Source of the DNA: Lachnospiraceae bacterium P6B14
Lineage (GTDB): Bacteria > Bacillota > Clostridia > Lachnospirales > Lachnospiraceae
Length of the DNA: 64,000 nucleotides
NCBI GenBank assembly: GCA_000687695.1
Contig: JHWZ01000009.1
Coordinates: forward strand, 1 to 64,000
Reading direction: 5' to 3'
The position numbers and the translations under genes were made by a program. A model generated the notes under the pieces. It ran no database searches, was not told where the DNA came from, and saw only the letters and a list, made by a program, of their open reading frames with translations. Position 1 is the first letter of the stretch. Each line of letters starts with the position of its first letter. Of the stretch, positions 53,846 to 61,693 are shown piece after piece.

Positions 53846-55067
53846 ACTGTTTCGATTCGGCCGAAAAAAGAAGAAAAATGAAGAGCTGTCTGAGGAGGAG
53901 TATGGAAGCCTCGGAGAGGAGAGAAGCGCCGAATCAGCCGAAGTTGAGAAGATTATCAAGAATCACTCATACTTCGAAAAAGAAAATGTAGATTTAAAGA
54001 ATGCACCTGCTCGCATCGCTTACCTCGAGCGTCTCAGAGACACTATTATGGAGGGAAAGCACCAGTGTGAGGAGGTCAAGTTTGAATACGGCCGCGTTAC
54101 ATCCTACCTTAAGGACATCCAGCTTATCGATCAGGCTCAGGATGAGGATAAACAGGAGATATATGACTGCGCAAAGAGGATAGTCGAGCTGTCTGAGATG
54201 CGTAAGGCCATCCGCCACAAGAGATATCAGATATCGGATCCCCAGAGAAAGGCTCTCGATCGTTTCGAGGACGACGTGCCTCATGACGTGGAAAAGCTGT
54301 TGGAGTTCGAGGATCTGCAGGTAAAGATAAGGGGTGACCTGAGGAAACTCAACGGCGAGAAGGCTTATCTCAGGTCAGAGAAGGAGGATATCAACCGCAG
54401 ACAGTCGACGCTCAGACGTATCAGCAAGGCTTTGGCGGTGATCCTTTCCGTTGCGGCGATCGCTCTCGGTTGTCTGCTTGCTTACTGGCAGGTCGATATC
54501 ACCGTGCCTTTTGTCGCTACGGCTGCATTTGCGTTTCTCATCGCCGCTATCATCATGTGGGAGGCGCGTAAAAACCGCATGGAGATGGCTGTTACCGAGA
54601 AAAAGGAGAACCGCGCGGTATTTTTGACTAACCGCGTAAAGATAAAGTACGTGAATAATGTGAGAGCTCTGGAGTACCTGACGGGCAAGTATGCTGTCAG
54701 GAATGCGACAGAGCTTGATTTCGTTTATTCGCAGTATCGCGATGCGAAGCGTGAGTGGGCGCGTCAGCGTGAGGGCACGATCCAGATCGAGGAGAATCAT
54801 GAGATCCTGATACAGGTTCTCAGGCGCATCGGCGTCAGGGATCGCGAGATATGGTTCACGCAGGCGAAGGCTCTGATCGATCCTTCGGAGATGGTCGAGG
54901 TGAGGCATGAGTTGAATCAGAGACGTCAGAAGCTCAGGGAACAGCTGGATTACAACACCGGAGTGATGACGGAGTGCCTGAATGAGATGGATAAGATCAG
55001 GCGGAAGAAGCCGGAGTATGAGGCGGATGTCGAGAGGGTCCTCGCGCAGGTGGGGGATCTGAAGTAG
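53835..55067 (+). CDS. Two-TM coiled-coil membrane protein of the DUF5717 operon
   Basis: The 410-residue protein starts at GTG 53835, overlapping the TPR gene by 11 bases. A basic N-terminus (RFGRKKKK) and long charged helices (about 30-190) lead to two adjacent membrane segments (ALAVILSVAAIALGCLLAYW at ~199-218; FVATAAFAFLIAAIIMW at ~228-244). A second long coiled-coil region runs to the end. Both tails should face the same side, probably the cytoplasm by the positive-inside rule. It likely anchors the operon complex to the membrane. Family not recognised; I know no function. Confidence 0.7.
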   Translation: MRFKLFRFGRKKKKNEELSEEEYGSLGEERSAESAEVEKIIKNHSYFEKENVDLKNAPARIAYLERLRDTIMEGKHQCEEVKFEYGRVTSYLKDIQLIDQAQDEDKQEIYDCAKRIVELSEMRKAIRHKRYQISDPQRKALDRFEDDVPHDVEKLLEFEDLQVKIRGDLRKLNGEKAYLRSEKEDINRRQSTLRRISKALAVILSVAAIALGCLLAYWQVDITVPFVATAAFAFLIAAIIMWEARKNRMEMAVTEKKENRAVFLTNRVKIKYVNNVRALEYLTGKYAVRNATELDFVYSQYRDAKREWARQREGTIQIEENHEILIQVLRRIGVRDREIWFTQAKALIDPSEMVEVRHELNQRRQKLREQLDYNTGVMTECLNEMDKIRRKKPEYEADVERVLAQVGDLK

Positions 55068-55088
55068 GGACGGCCGCTGAGGTCGGGG

Positions 55089-55228
55089 GTTTTGATTGTC
55101 CGTGAGGGCACGCTTGCGCTTTTTTCTCGACCGCCACGTTGCACGCACGGAAAATACCCGTGCTGCGCAACGGCGCTCGAGACACATCCCTCACGGTGAC
55201 AATTCAAAACCGCCCTCCTTTAGGCGGC
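55089..55228 (+). repeat. Structured repeat family A, copy 1, with following GC hairpin
   Basis: Outer arms GTTTTGATTGTC-CGTGAGGG and CCCTCACGGTGACAATTCAA. The core is GGGCACGCTTGCGCTTTTTT, stem TCTCGA...CACGTTGC with GCAACGGCGCTCGAGA, and inner CGCACGG/CCGTGC hairpin with loop AAAATA. CCGCC...GGCGG (55210-55225) follows. It lies after the last gene of the DUF5717 operon and may end its transcript, although no long T run follows. Confidence 0.8.
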
Positions 55229-55256
55229 CTGTTAGGTGCAAAATGAAATACCCGGT

Positions 55257-55637
55257 CCTGCCTGACGAAATCCGGGATTTGTAGCCCGGAAGCAGACGCC
55301 TTTCCGACTTTTTCATGTTTTTTTGCGATTTAGTCGGAAATTTTTAGCTCTATAACCTTTTCTTACACATGTGAAAACAAGGTGACTTCCGACTAAACGT
55401 GTGTTTTATGCAATAAAGTCGGAATTTTCTATTGATTTTCAGTCAGATAGAGTTTTCAGATTCTAGAATCACTTAAAAAGAGGTCGGATTATTCCGACTT
55501 TTTCTTGTTTTTTTTCGATTTAGTCGGAATCGGTCCTGCTTCCGCCTTTTTTTCGTTTTGTCATTTTCGTTTAGATTCCGACAAAACTGGTTTTTTTTGC
55601 GATTTAGTCGGAATCGGTCCTGCTTCCGCGCATATCA
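55257..55637 (+). repeat. Left arm (~381 bp) of the inverted repeat around the PHP gene
   Basis: From CCTGCCTGACGAAATCC (55257) to CGCGCATATCA (55637) this arm is the reverse complement of 56671-57050 with a small number of differences, by eye over 90 % identical. Inside are TTCCGACTTTTT/TTTAGTCGGAA hairpins and two copies of GATTTAGTCGGAATCGGTCC followed by TGCTTCCGC (from about 55517 and 55601), the same words as in the array at 27493-27949. Confidence 0.92.
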
Positions 55638-55652
55638 TCAAAGAATGGAAAC

Positions 55653-55678
55653 CGGGCGGCCGCAGTAGCGACCGCCCG
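55653..55678 (+). terminator. GC-rich hairpin before the PHP gene promoter
   Basis: CGGGCGG (55653-55659) pairs with CCGCCCG (55672-55678), with an inner CGC/GCG pair around AGTA, followed by CTCTTTAT. A terminator or insulating hairpin is possible, but the T run is poor. Confidence 0.4.
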
Positions 55679-55722
55679 CTCTTTATGGCTATATGCGAAA
55701 GTCTGATTATCTTAAAAACTGC

Positions 55723-55751
55723 TTGCATACGTCTGTGTATTCTGATACTAT
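55723..55751 (+). promoter_or_regulatory. Promoter of the PHP gene
   Basis: TTGCAT (55723-55728) and TACTAT (55746-55751), 17-base spacer, ~30 bases before the ATG and outside the left inverted arm, so the gene is expressed from within the element. Confidence 0.6.
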
Positions 55752-55781
55752 AAAGTTCAAATCAATCTTGGAGGTGCCAGG

Positions 55782-56651
55782 ATGCAGTTTATCGATCTTC
55801 ATATGCACTCAATCCACTCCGACGGGACAGACACACCCGCTGAGTTAGTTGAGCTCGCACTCGAAAAAGGTCTGATAGCCATGGCTCTTACCGATCACGA
55901 CACGGTCGACGGAGTAGCAGAGGCGATAGCCGCAGCTGAAGGTCGCCCTATAGAGGTGATCCCCGGAGTTGAGATCTCCTGTGAATACGTGATCCCGCCA
56001 CAGGCAGGGATGCCCTCAAGAAAAAAAGAAGTCCATATACTCGGCTACGGAATGGACATCACAAACGCAGAGTTGCTGGAAAAACTGAAGTTTGCTTGCG
56101 ACGAGCGTGATAATCGAAATAAAAAGATGGCCGCCAACTTCCAACAGGCGGGCTACGATATGATTTCCTACGAAAAACTAAAAGAACGATTTGGTAATGT
56201 CACCATTGCAAGGCCTCATTTTGCGCGCCTTTTGATGGAGGCAGGAGTGATCCCGTCGATAGAGTCTGCCTTCGAACACGGGGGACTCCTTGCGAATGAC
56301 AGCCCTCTATATGTTTTTCGTACTTATCTGACACCTGAACAGGGGATAAAGGCAATCACGGGAGCAGGCGGAAAGGCTGTTCTTGCTCATCCGATGATGT
56401 ATAAGATGTCCGTTTCCGAGATCCACAGGCTGCTCGAGACTCTTACAGGTTTCGGACTCACGGGGATCGAGGCTATATACTCCAGAAATAAAGGAACCGA
56501 CGAGTCGTATATACGAAAGCTCGCTCACGATTATGATCTTTTTATCACCGGCGGTACTGACTATCATGGCCGAAACAAACCCGATCTCGAGGTCGGCTGG
56601 GGTGAAGGAAACCTCCGCGTACCAGCGATGTTACTGTCAAACCTTCGCTGA
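55782..56651 (+). CDS. PHP-domain phosphoesterase (RNase AM/TrpH-like)
   Basis: The 289-residue protein is a COG0613-type PHP enzyme. Metal-binding motifs are DLHMHSIHSDGTDTP at the start, LTDHDTVDGV, PGVEISCE, ARPHFARLL, VLAHPMMY and GGTDYHGRNKPD. Relatives are 3',5'-nucleoside bisphosphate phosphatases or 5'-to-3' exoribonucleases (E. coli RNase AM). It is a single gene with GGAGGTG before the ATG, enclosed by the long inverted arms; it ends 20 bases before the right arm. Its own coding sequence looks ordinary for the genome. Confidence 0.9.
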   Translation: MQFIDLHMHSIHSDGTDTPAELVELALEKGLIAMALTDHDTVDGVAEAIAAAEGRPIEVIPGVEISCEYVIPPQAGMPSRKKEVHILGYGMDITNAELLEKLKFACDERDNRNKKMAANFQQAGYDMISYEKLKERFGNVTIARPHFARLLMEAGVIPSIESAFEHGGLLANDSPLYVFRTYLTPEQGIKAITGAGGKAVLAHPMMYKMSVSEIHRLLETLTGFGLTGIEAIYSRNKGTDESYIRKLAHDYDLFITGGTDYHGRNKPDLEVGWGEGNLRVPAMLLSNLR

Positions 56652-56670
56652 CTACTATCAAGTCTTCGCT

Positions 56671-57050
56671 GATATGCGCGGAAGCAGGACCGATTCCGAC
56701 TAAATCGCAAAAATAACCAGTTTTGTCGGAATCTAAACAAAAATTACAAAACGAAAAACAGGCGGAAGCAGGACCGATTCCGACTAAATCACAAAAAAAC
56801 AAGAAAAAGTCGGAATAATCCGACCTCTTTTTAATTGATTCTAGAATCTGAAAACTCTATCTGACTGAAAATCAATAGAAAATTCCGACTTTTTTACATA
56901 AAACAAGCGTTTAGTAGGAAGTCACCCCGTTTTCACATGTGTAAGAAAAAGTTATAGAGCTAAAAAGTTCCGACTAAATGACGAAAAAAAACAAAAAAGT
57001 CGGAAAGGCTTCTGCTTCCGGGCTACAAATCCCGGATTTCGTCAGGCAGG
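56671..57050 (-). repeat. Right arm (~380 bp) of the inverted repeat around the PHP gene
   Basis: Reverse complement of 55257-55637, running from TGATATGCGCGG to GTCAGGCAGG. Differences are scattered substitutions and run-length changes in T tracts. One, TTCCTAC for TTCCGAC (near 56917), breaks a core word. The arms' outer ends coincide exactly (CCTGCC), and flanking sequence is unrelated. No obvious target-site duplication was found. Confidence 0.92.
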
Positions 57051-57114
57051 CCACACAGAGGCAGGGACTTTGGTTTTCCAGACAGGCCCGAATAGGACAG
57101 TTTGCATTGTTCCA

Positions 57115-57270
57115 GCGAGGGACCTCGGGAAAACGTCATCTGCGAAGGGAACTCTTCGAGTTCCCGGCACCGCTGCGTTTTGGAATGGAACACAGGATGT
57201 GTTCGTGTATGCTTGAGGGTACAGCGAGGCAAGGATGCCGAGCGCCGAAAGCATACATGTGCAACACGGA
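57115..57270 (+). repeat. Structured repeat family C, copy 3, plus adjoining hairpin
   Basis: GAGGGACCTCGGGAAAACGTC, ATCTGC, hairpin GGGAACTC-TTC-GAGTTCCC, GGCACCGCTG, CGTTTTGGAATG (57117-57186) aligns with the centre of copies 1 and 2. The 3' part diverges into a GAACACA/TGTGTTC hairpin. A second palindrome with TGTATGCTT/AAGCATACA ends (57206-57256) follows. The gap 57051-57347 holds only these elements. Confidence 0.65.
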
Positions 57271-57347
57271 GCCCCGAGCGAACAATCAAATCTGTCCGTA
57301 TAGGGCCGTCACTGATAAATCAGAACCGACCGCCTATGCGGCCGCCC

Positions 57348-58463
57348 CTATTCGATTACGAGATTCGAGCACGATACGTCGTTCGCGAGGTCGTAGGTGT
57401 TTCCGGTCTCGACGCCGATGACGGTTGGTCGGAGCGCGGATTCTTCGTTGTTTTTCACGACCTTCGCGTACTCCCCGTTTGACAGATGCACGATAGTGTC
57501 CACAGGGTAGAGGATGACGCATTTCAAGAATGTCCTCATGACCTCGACATCGAGGTCGTCGGTCATGGACATCAGGATATCGACAGCGGTTCGCTGTGAG
57601 TAAGATTTTTTATATGGTCTGTTGGTCACGAGCGCGTCGTAGACGTCCGCGACGGAAAGGATGCGGGCGTACGGGGTGATCTTGTCGCGGGTCACGCCCA
57701 TCGGGTAGCCGCGTCCGTTCATCTTTTCGTGGTGCTGCAGCACTGCGACGGAGATGATATCCTTGAAATCCTTTTTCTCCTGAAGGATACGATATCCGAG
57801 CGTCGGGTGTTTCTTCATGACCTCGAACTCCTCGTCGGTCAGCTTTGCGGGTTTGTTCAGGATCTCGGGCGGGACTTTCGCCTTGCCCATGTCGTGAAGG
57901 AGGCCTGCGATGCCAATATCGTGGAGCTCGGTGTGCTTGTAGCCCAGGTTTTTCGCGATGACCATGGCGATGGTCGCAACATCCACACTGTGACGGAAGG
58001 TGTACTCGTCAGAGGTACGGAGCTGGCTGATGTCCACGGCCAGGGCGTCGTTTTCGTCGAGTGCTGTCATCAGGTCGTTCGTTATGCTGTTCGAGGTCCT
58101 GGTGAAGCTCTCGGAGTCGGTATTGTTATACAGGTACTGCATGCCCGTGGAGATGCGCTTTCTCACGGTTTCGGTGAGCTGAACCTTCGCGGGGTCGTCC
58201 TCGCGGGCCTTCGCTATCTTGTTCTTTACGACGGGAGTGATCGACTCCTCTATTTTTTTCATCGGATCCTCTTCCTCGGGAGTATCCTCGCCGATTCGGA
58301 TGTAAAGACCCGGGATTCCATGTTTTGAGAGGCCTTCGATAACGTATGTGTCGAGCTTTGCGCCGCGGTGTACCAAAACACGGTCGAGACGGTCGGTGAT
58401 CGCCTGATCACTTATCATCCCGGCTTCGAGCATATTCATCCTGACATAGCGTCTTGTGGCCAT
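57348..58463 (-). CDS. HD-GYP domain protein (putative cyclic-di-GMP phosphodiesterase)
   Basis: The 371-residue protein has a ~130-residue N-terminal DUF3391-like region and an HD-GYP domain. Motifs are RHSVDVATIAMVIAKNLGY, LLHDMGKAKVPPEILNKPAK (HD plus the conserved lysine), KKHPTLGYRIL and VLQHHEKMNGRGYP (GYP). ADVYDALVTNRPYKKSYS follows. All metal ligands of the family appear present, so c-di-GMP hydrolysis is likely. No GGDEF protein lies in the window. It is divergent from the NlpC/P60 gene. Confidence 0.92.
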   Translation of the reverse strand: MATRRYVRMNMLEAGMISDQAITDRLDRVLVHRGAKLDTYVIEGLSKHGIPGLYIRIGEDTPEEEDPMKKIEESITPVVKNKIAKAREDDPAKVQLTETVRKRISTGMQYLYNNTDSESFTRTSNSITNDLMTALDENDALAVDISQLRTSDEYTFRHSVDVATIAMVIAKNLGYKHTELHDIGIAGLLHDMGKAKVPPEILNKPAKLTDEEFEVMKKHPTLGYRILQEKKDFKDIISVAVLQHHEKMNGRGYPMGVTRDKITPYARILSVADVYDALVTNRPYKKSYSQRTAVDILMSMTDDLDVEVMRTFLKCVILYPVDTIVHLSNGEYAKVVKNNEESALRPTVIGVETGNTYDLANDVSCSNLVIE

Positions 58464-58565
58464 TGGCTACCTCTCAGTGTCCTGTGTAAAATTAAACTAC
58501 TCCATTAGTATAATAAAACGTGCCTGATTTGTAAAGATTTTTATCCGAAAAATGTACCGAAAGCA

Positions 58566-58594
58566 TTGCCTAGTGTGATTTTTTATGGTATAAT
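58566..58594 (+). promoter_or_regulatory. Promoter of the NlpC/P60 gene
   Basis: TTGCCT (58566-58571) and TATAAT (58589-58594), 17-base spacer, 50 bases before the ATG, in the divergent gap with the HD-GYP gene. Confidence 0.75.
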
Positions 58595-58644
58595 ACATTT
58601 CCATAAGAAGTAATCCGACTCCGGAGTCGGGAAAGGTTTCGGTG

Positions 58645-60123
58645 ATGAAGAGTTTAGGAATAACGAAAATACGTAAAAAACTCGCCGTCTTGACATTTTT
58701 CTTTTTGATCTGTCTGGTCGGTGGTATTTTTGTGTACTCCGGAAATGTTTCTGTTGCGAAGAAAAAAGCGGTGAAGCCGGAGCGTATGGCTGTGCATCAG
58801 ACCAAGCGCGATGTGAGGCTTCACAACAAGGATAATATCATTCCTGCCGAGTATGACAGGGAGTTTTTCCATGTCGGGGATTATGGGTTTATCACGTTTG
58901 CGAGTGTGCGTTCGATGTCGGATATGAACGGAGCGCCGTCGTATGTGCGCCAGAATATGGCGAATCTGATCACGGTCGATGAGTTCGCCGGAGCAAAGAT
59001 CGATTATTCGATCGACAGGCCCGAGGTGCTGACGATCGACGCGGACAAGCATCTTTACAGGATACTGAAGGGCGGCGAGGCTACGGTTATCATCAGCGCA
59101 AAGGTGGATGTGCCGGACGCGACGAAGCAGTCGGGGTATCGCAAGGAGAGATGGCTCGCGAAGTTTACGTTCATTGTGATGGGCGATGCCGGGGCTACGA
59201 AGGTTGCGAAAAAGAAGCTCGTCAGCTACATCGTGAATGATTCGGTGGGTTCGGTCGATGTGGCTCTGAAGGATTGTCCGGATCTGAGATATTACAGCTT
59301 TGACTATGCGTCGTCGAACAGTGCGATGTGCGTGAAGGCTGAGCTTGATACGATAACCAAGAAGGTTCATCTCGAGTCCTATGTCGAGGGTGAGTCGGAT
59401 ATCACGCTTTGGCTGAACGGAAAAAAGCTCAAGCTAAAGCTTGAAAACAGAGAGACGGGTATCGACAGGACGCATCACATCATGGATGTCGGTGATGTCT
59501 CGCAGCTTAAGATAGAAAAATACCACGGCAAGGTTACCTGGAAGTCGACGAACAAGAAGGTCGTTTCCGTGGATAAGGATGGAAACATCGTTGGAAAGAA
59601 GGTCGGCAATGCCATAGTTTATGCGTCACTCGACGGGCTTCACGGCGACCAGCTGGTGGGCTGTGCGGTGTCCATCGTTGAGAAGGGGCATACTGCTGTT
59701 GTCGAGGAGGGTGCGAAGATCGGCAAGACCTGCATGTATTCGCAGCCGATGAGGATGAGCCCGGGATTCTATGATTGCAGCTCACTCGTGTGGAGTGCTT
59801 ATGGGCTTATCGGGATCGATTTCGGCCTGGCGGAGTATGCGCCGACTGCGGCGTCTGAGTGTCAGTGGCTCGCTGAGCAGGACAAGATCCTCGGCAAGTG
59901 GGACAGATACCAGGTGCAGAAGATGGTTTACAGGCCGGGAGATCTGTTGTTCAGGGTTGGAGCGAATAATGACAGGTATCTGGGAATCTATCATGTGGAG
60001 ATGTTCGCAGGGTACAGGCTGCTCGGCTTCGATGATGATGGGGAGCCGCTCCTTGCGATGTGTTGGGCGAACAGACCTGATGATTACTATGATCCGTGCG
60101 ACGATATCATCGGAAGACCGTGA
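58645..60123 (+). CDS. Membrane-anchored NlpC/P60-type protein with Big2 domain
   Basis: About 492 residues: an N-terminal signal anchor (LAVLTFFFLICLVGGIFVY), a large extracellular region, a Big2-like domain (about 285-345: YHGKVTWKSTNKKVVSVDKD then GNAIVYASLDG) and a C-terminal NlpC/P60-like domain. The latter has catalytic Cys in FYDCSSLVWSAYGL and His in LGIYHVEMFAGY, with the PGDLLFRV strand. It probably hydrolyses peptidoglycan peptides. Residues 55-220 are not recognised. ATG 58645 is eight bases after GAAAGG. It is followed by family A copy 2, the likely transcript end. Confidence 0.8.
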   Translation: MKSLGITKIRKKLAVLTFFFLICLVGGIFVYSGNVSVAKKKAVKPERMAVHQTKRDVRLHNKDNIIPAEYDREFFHVGDYGFITFASVRSMSDMNGAPSYVRQNMANLITVDEFAGAKIDYSIDRPEVLTIDADKHLYRILKGGEATVIISAKVDVPDATKQSGYRKERWLAKFTFIVMGDAGATKVAKKKLVSYIVNDSVGSVDVALKDCPDLRYYSFDYASSNSAMCVKAELDTITKKVHLESYVEGESDITLWLNGKKLKLKLENRETGIDRTHHIMDVGDVSQLKIEKYHGKVTWKSTNKKVVSVDKDGNIVGKKVGNAIVYASLDGLHGDQLVGCAVSIVEKGHTAVVEEGAKIGKTCMYSQPMRMSPGFYDCSSLVWSAYGLIGIDFGLAEYAPTAASECQWLAEQDKILGKWDRYQVQKMVYRPGDLLFRVGANNDRYLGIYHVEMFAGYRLLGFDDDGEPLLAMCWANRPDDYYDPCDDIIGRP

Positions 60124-60149
60124 GGCTAGTCAGTCGGTCGGTCACTCCC

Positions 60150-60281
60150 GGGAAGCTTTAAACAGTCCGTTCGGGCACGCTTTCGCTTTTTTCTCTAGCG
60201 TCACGTTGCACGCACGGAAAAGACCCGTGCTGCGCAACGACGCTAGAGAGACATCCCTCACAGGACATGTTTAAACTTCCC
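60150..60281 (+). repeat. Structured repeat family A, copy 2
   Basis: Outer arms GGGAAGCTTTAAACA-GTCC and GGACA-TGTTTAAACTTCCC. The core is GGGCACGCTTTCGCTTTTTT, stem TCTCTAGCGTCACGTTGCA with TGCGCAACGACGCTAGAGA, inner CGCACGG/CCGTGC hairpin and loop AAAAGA. Its conserved words match copies 1 and 3, while its stems carry compensating changes. Confidence 0.82.
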
Positions 60282-60389
60282 TCGCGTGACCTGATAGAAG
60301 ATACATGCCTAGGGCCCTACGACGGGGATGATATCCTCGGAAGGATATAGAAATCGTGACAGGTGCTGTTTCAAATTAGGAAGGTGAAA

Positions 60390-61580
60390 ATGATGATTAA
60401 TGAAAAAATGTACCAGCTGGGGGCGAGTCCCTCGAAAATAAGGGATTTGTTCGAGTATGGTAACAAACGAAAAGCCGAGATCGGGGCGGATAAGGTTTTT
60501 GATTTCTCAATCGGGAATCCGAGTGTGGAGCCACCGAAGCAGGTGAATGATACCATAAAAGAGCTGCTTGACAGCATGGACGGGGTGAGTCTGCATGGCT
60601 ACACCTCGGCGCCGGGGGATCCGGCGGTGAGACAGGCGATCTGTGACTATGTGAACAAGACGCATGGCACATCTCTGACTAAGGACAATTTTTACATGAC
60701 ATGCGGGGCGGCGGCTTCGTTGGAGATTTCGTTACGCGCGCTGTGTGAAGAGGGCGATGAGTATTTGACGTTCGCGCCATTTTTCCCGGAGTACAGAGTT
60801 TTTGCTGAGGCAGCGGGCGCAAGCTTCGATACCGTCGCGTGCGATCCGGAGAGCTTCCAGCCTGACATCGAGGATTTGAAGAAAAAGCTTAAGAAAAATA
60901 CCAAGGCGATTATCGTGAACTCACCGAACAACCCGTCGGGGGCGGTGATCAGCGAGGAGAATGTAGTTAAGCTTTGTGATGTTTTGAGGGATAAGTCAAA
61001 GGAGTTCGGGCATCCGATCATCCTGATCGCGGACGAGCCCTACAGGGAGCTGGTTTACGATGACGTGAAGGTCCCGTTCTTTATGAATTATTATGATGAC
61101 ACCATCGTGTGCTACTCGTATTCAAAGAGCCTGAGCCTGCCGGGCGAGCGTATCGGTTACATCGCCGTGAGCGACAAGATGACTGATTCGAAGAACGTTT
61201 TTCTCGCTGTGTGCGGTGCCGGTCGCAGCCTCGGATACGTGTGTGCGCCGAGCCTGATGCAGAGGGTCGTGGCGAAATGCCTGGGGATGACATCGGATGT
61301 ATCAGTGTACAAGGAGAACCGCGACATCCTCGCAAACGCCCTGAGAGAGTACGGTTTCACGGTCGTTCAGCCGGATGGAGCCTTTTACCTTTTCGTGAAG
61401 GCTATGGAGCCTGATGCAGGCGCGTTTGCCGAGAAGGCGAAGGAGTTTGAGCTTCTGCTCGTGCCTTCAGACAGCTTCGGTGTGCCGGGGTACGTGAGGA
61501 TTTCGTACTGCGTTTCGACCGAGATGATCAAGAACAGTCTGCCCGCGTTTAAAAAGTTGGCAGAGAGCTACGGTCTCTGA
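60390..61580 (+). CDS. Pyridoxal-phosphate-dependent class I aminotransferase
   Basis: About 396 residues with fold-type I motifs: FDFSIGNPSVEPP, YTSAPGDPAVRQAICDYVN, TCGAAASLEISLRAL, VNSPNNPSGAVIS, ILIADEPYRELVYDD and the PLP-lysine segment YSYSKSLSLPGERIGY, with VRISYCVS near the end carrying the carboxylate-binding Arg. Substrate cannot be read; clostridial relatives are annotated as aspartate/tyrosine/aromatic aminotransferases. AGGAAGG precedes ATG 60390 (60393 is also possible). It is 113 bases before pta. Confidence 0.9.
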   Translation: MMINEKMYQLGASPSKIRDLFEYGNKRKAEIGADKVFDFSIGNPSVEPPKQVNDTIKELLDSMDGVSLHGYTSAPGDPAVRQAICDYVNKTHGTSLTKDNFYMTCGAAASLEISLRALCEEGDEYLTFAPFFPEYRVFAEAAGASFDTVACDPESFQPDIEDLKKKLKKNTKAIIVNSPNNPSGAVISEENVVKLCDVLRDKSKEFGHPIILIADEPYRELVYDDVKVPFFMNYYDDTIVCYSYSKSLSLPGERIGYIAVSDKMTDSKNVFLAVCGAGRSLGYVCAPSLMQRVVAKCLGMTSDVSVYKENRDILANALREYGFTVVQPDGAFYLFVKAMEPDAGAFAEKAKEFELLLVPSDSFGVPGYVRISYCVSTEMIKNSLPAFKKLAESYGL

Positions 61581-61601
61581 TAGAAGACTGAAGCCGGCAG
61601 A

Positions 61602-61637
61602 TGAGATGCGGGTGTCGGGTGAGATGCGCGTGTCGGA
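61602..61637 (+). repeat. Tandem 18-bp duplication upstream of pta
   Basis: TGAGATGCGGGTGTCGGG (61602-61619) is followed directly by TGAGATGCGCGTGTCGGA (61620-61637), with two differences. A short CTGT-TTGAT-ACAG palindrome lies further on, before the GGAGGA site of pta. Confidence 0.7.
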
Positions 61638-61693
61638 ATATTTTTATGAATAACGCTGTTTGATACAGTAAAAATAAACAGGAGGAAATTACT

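Noticed and set aside
52805-53959. 384-codon minus-strand open frame across DUF5716 and the TPR gene
   Set aside because: Antisense to three overlapping, well-supported genes and without recognisable features.
55782-56651. DNA polymerase X/PolC-type PHP or histidinol phosphatase role
   Set aside because: The motif order and the GGTDYHG end fit the COG0613 RNase AM/TrpH group; no polymerase domain and no his genes nearby.
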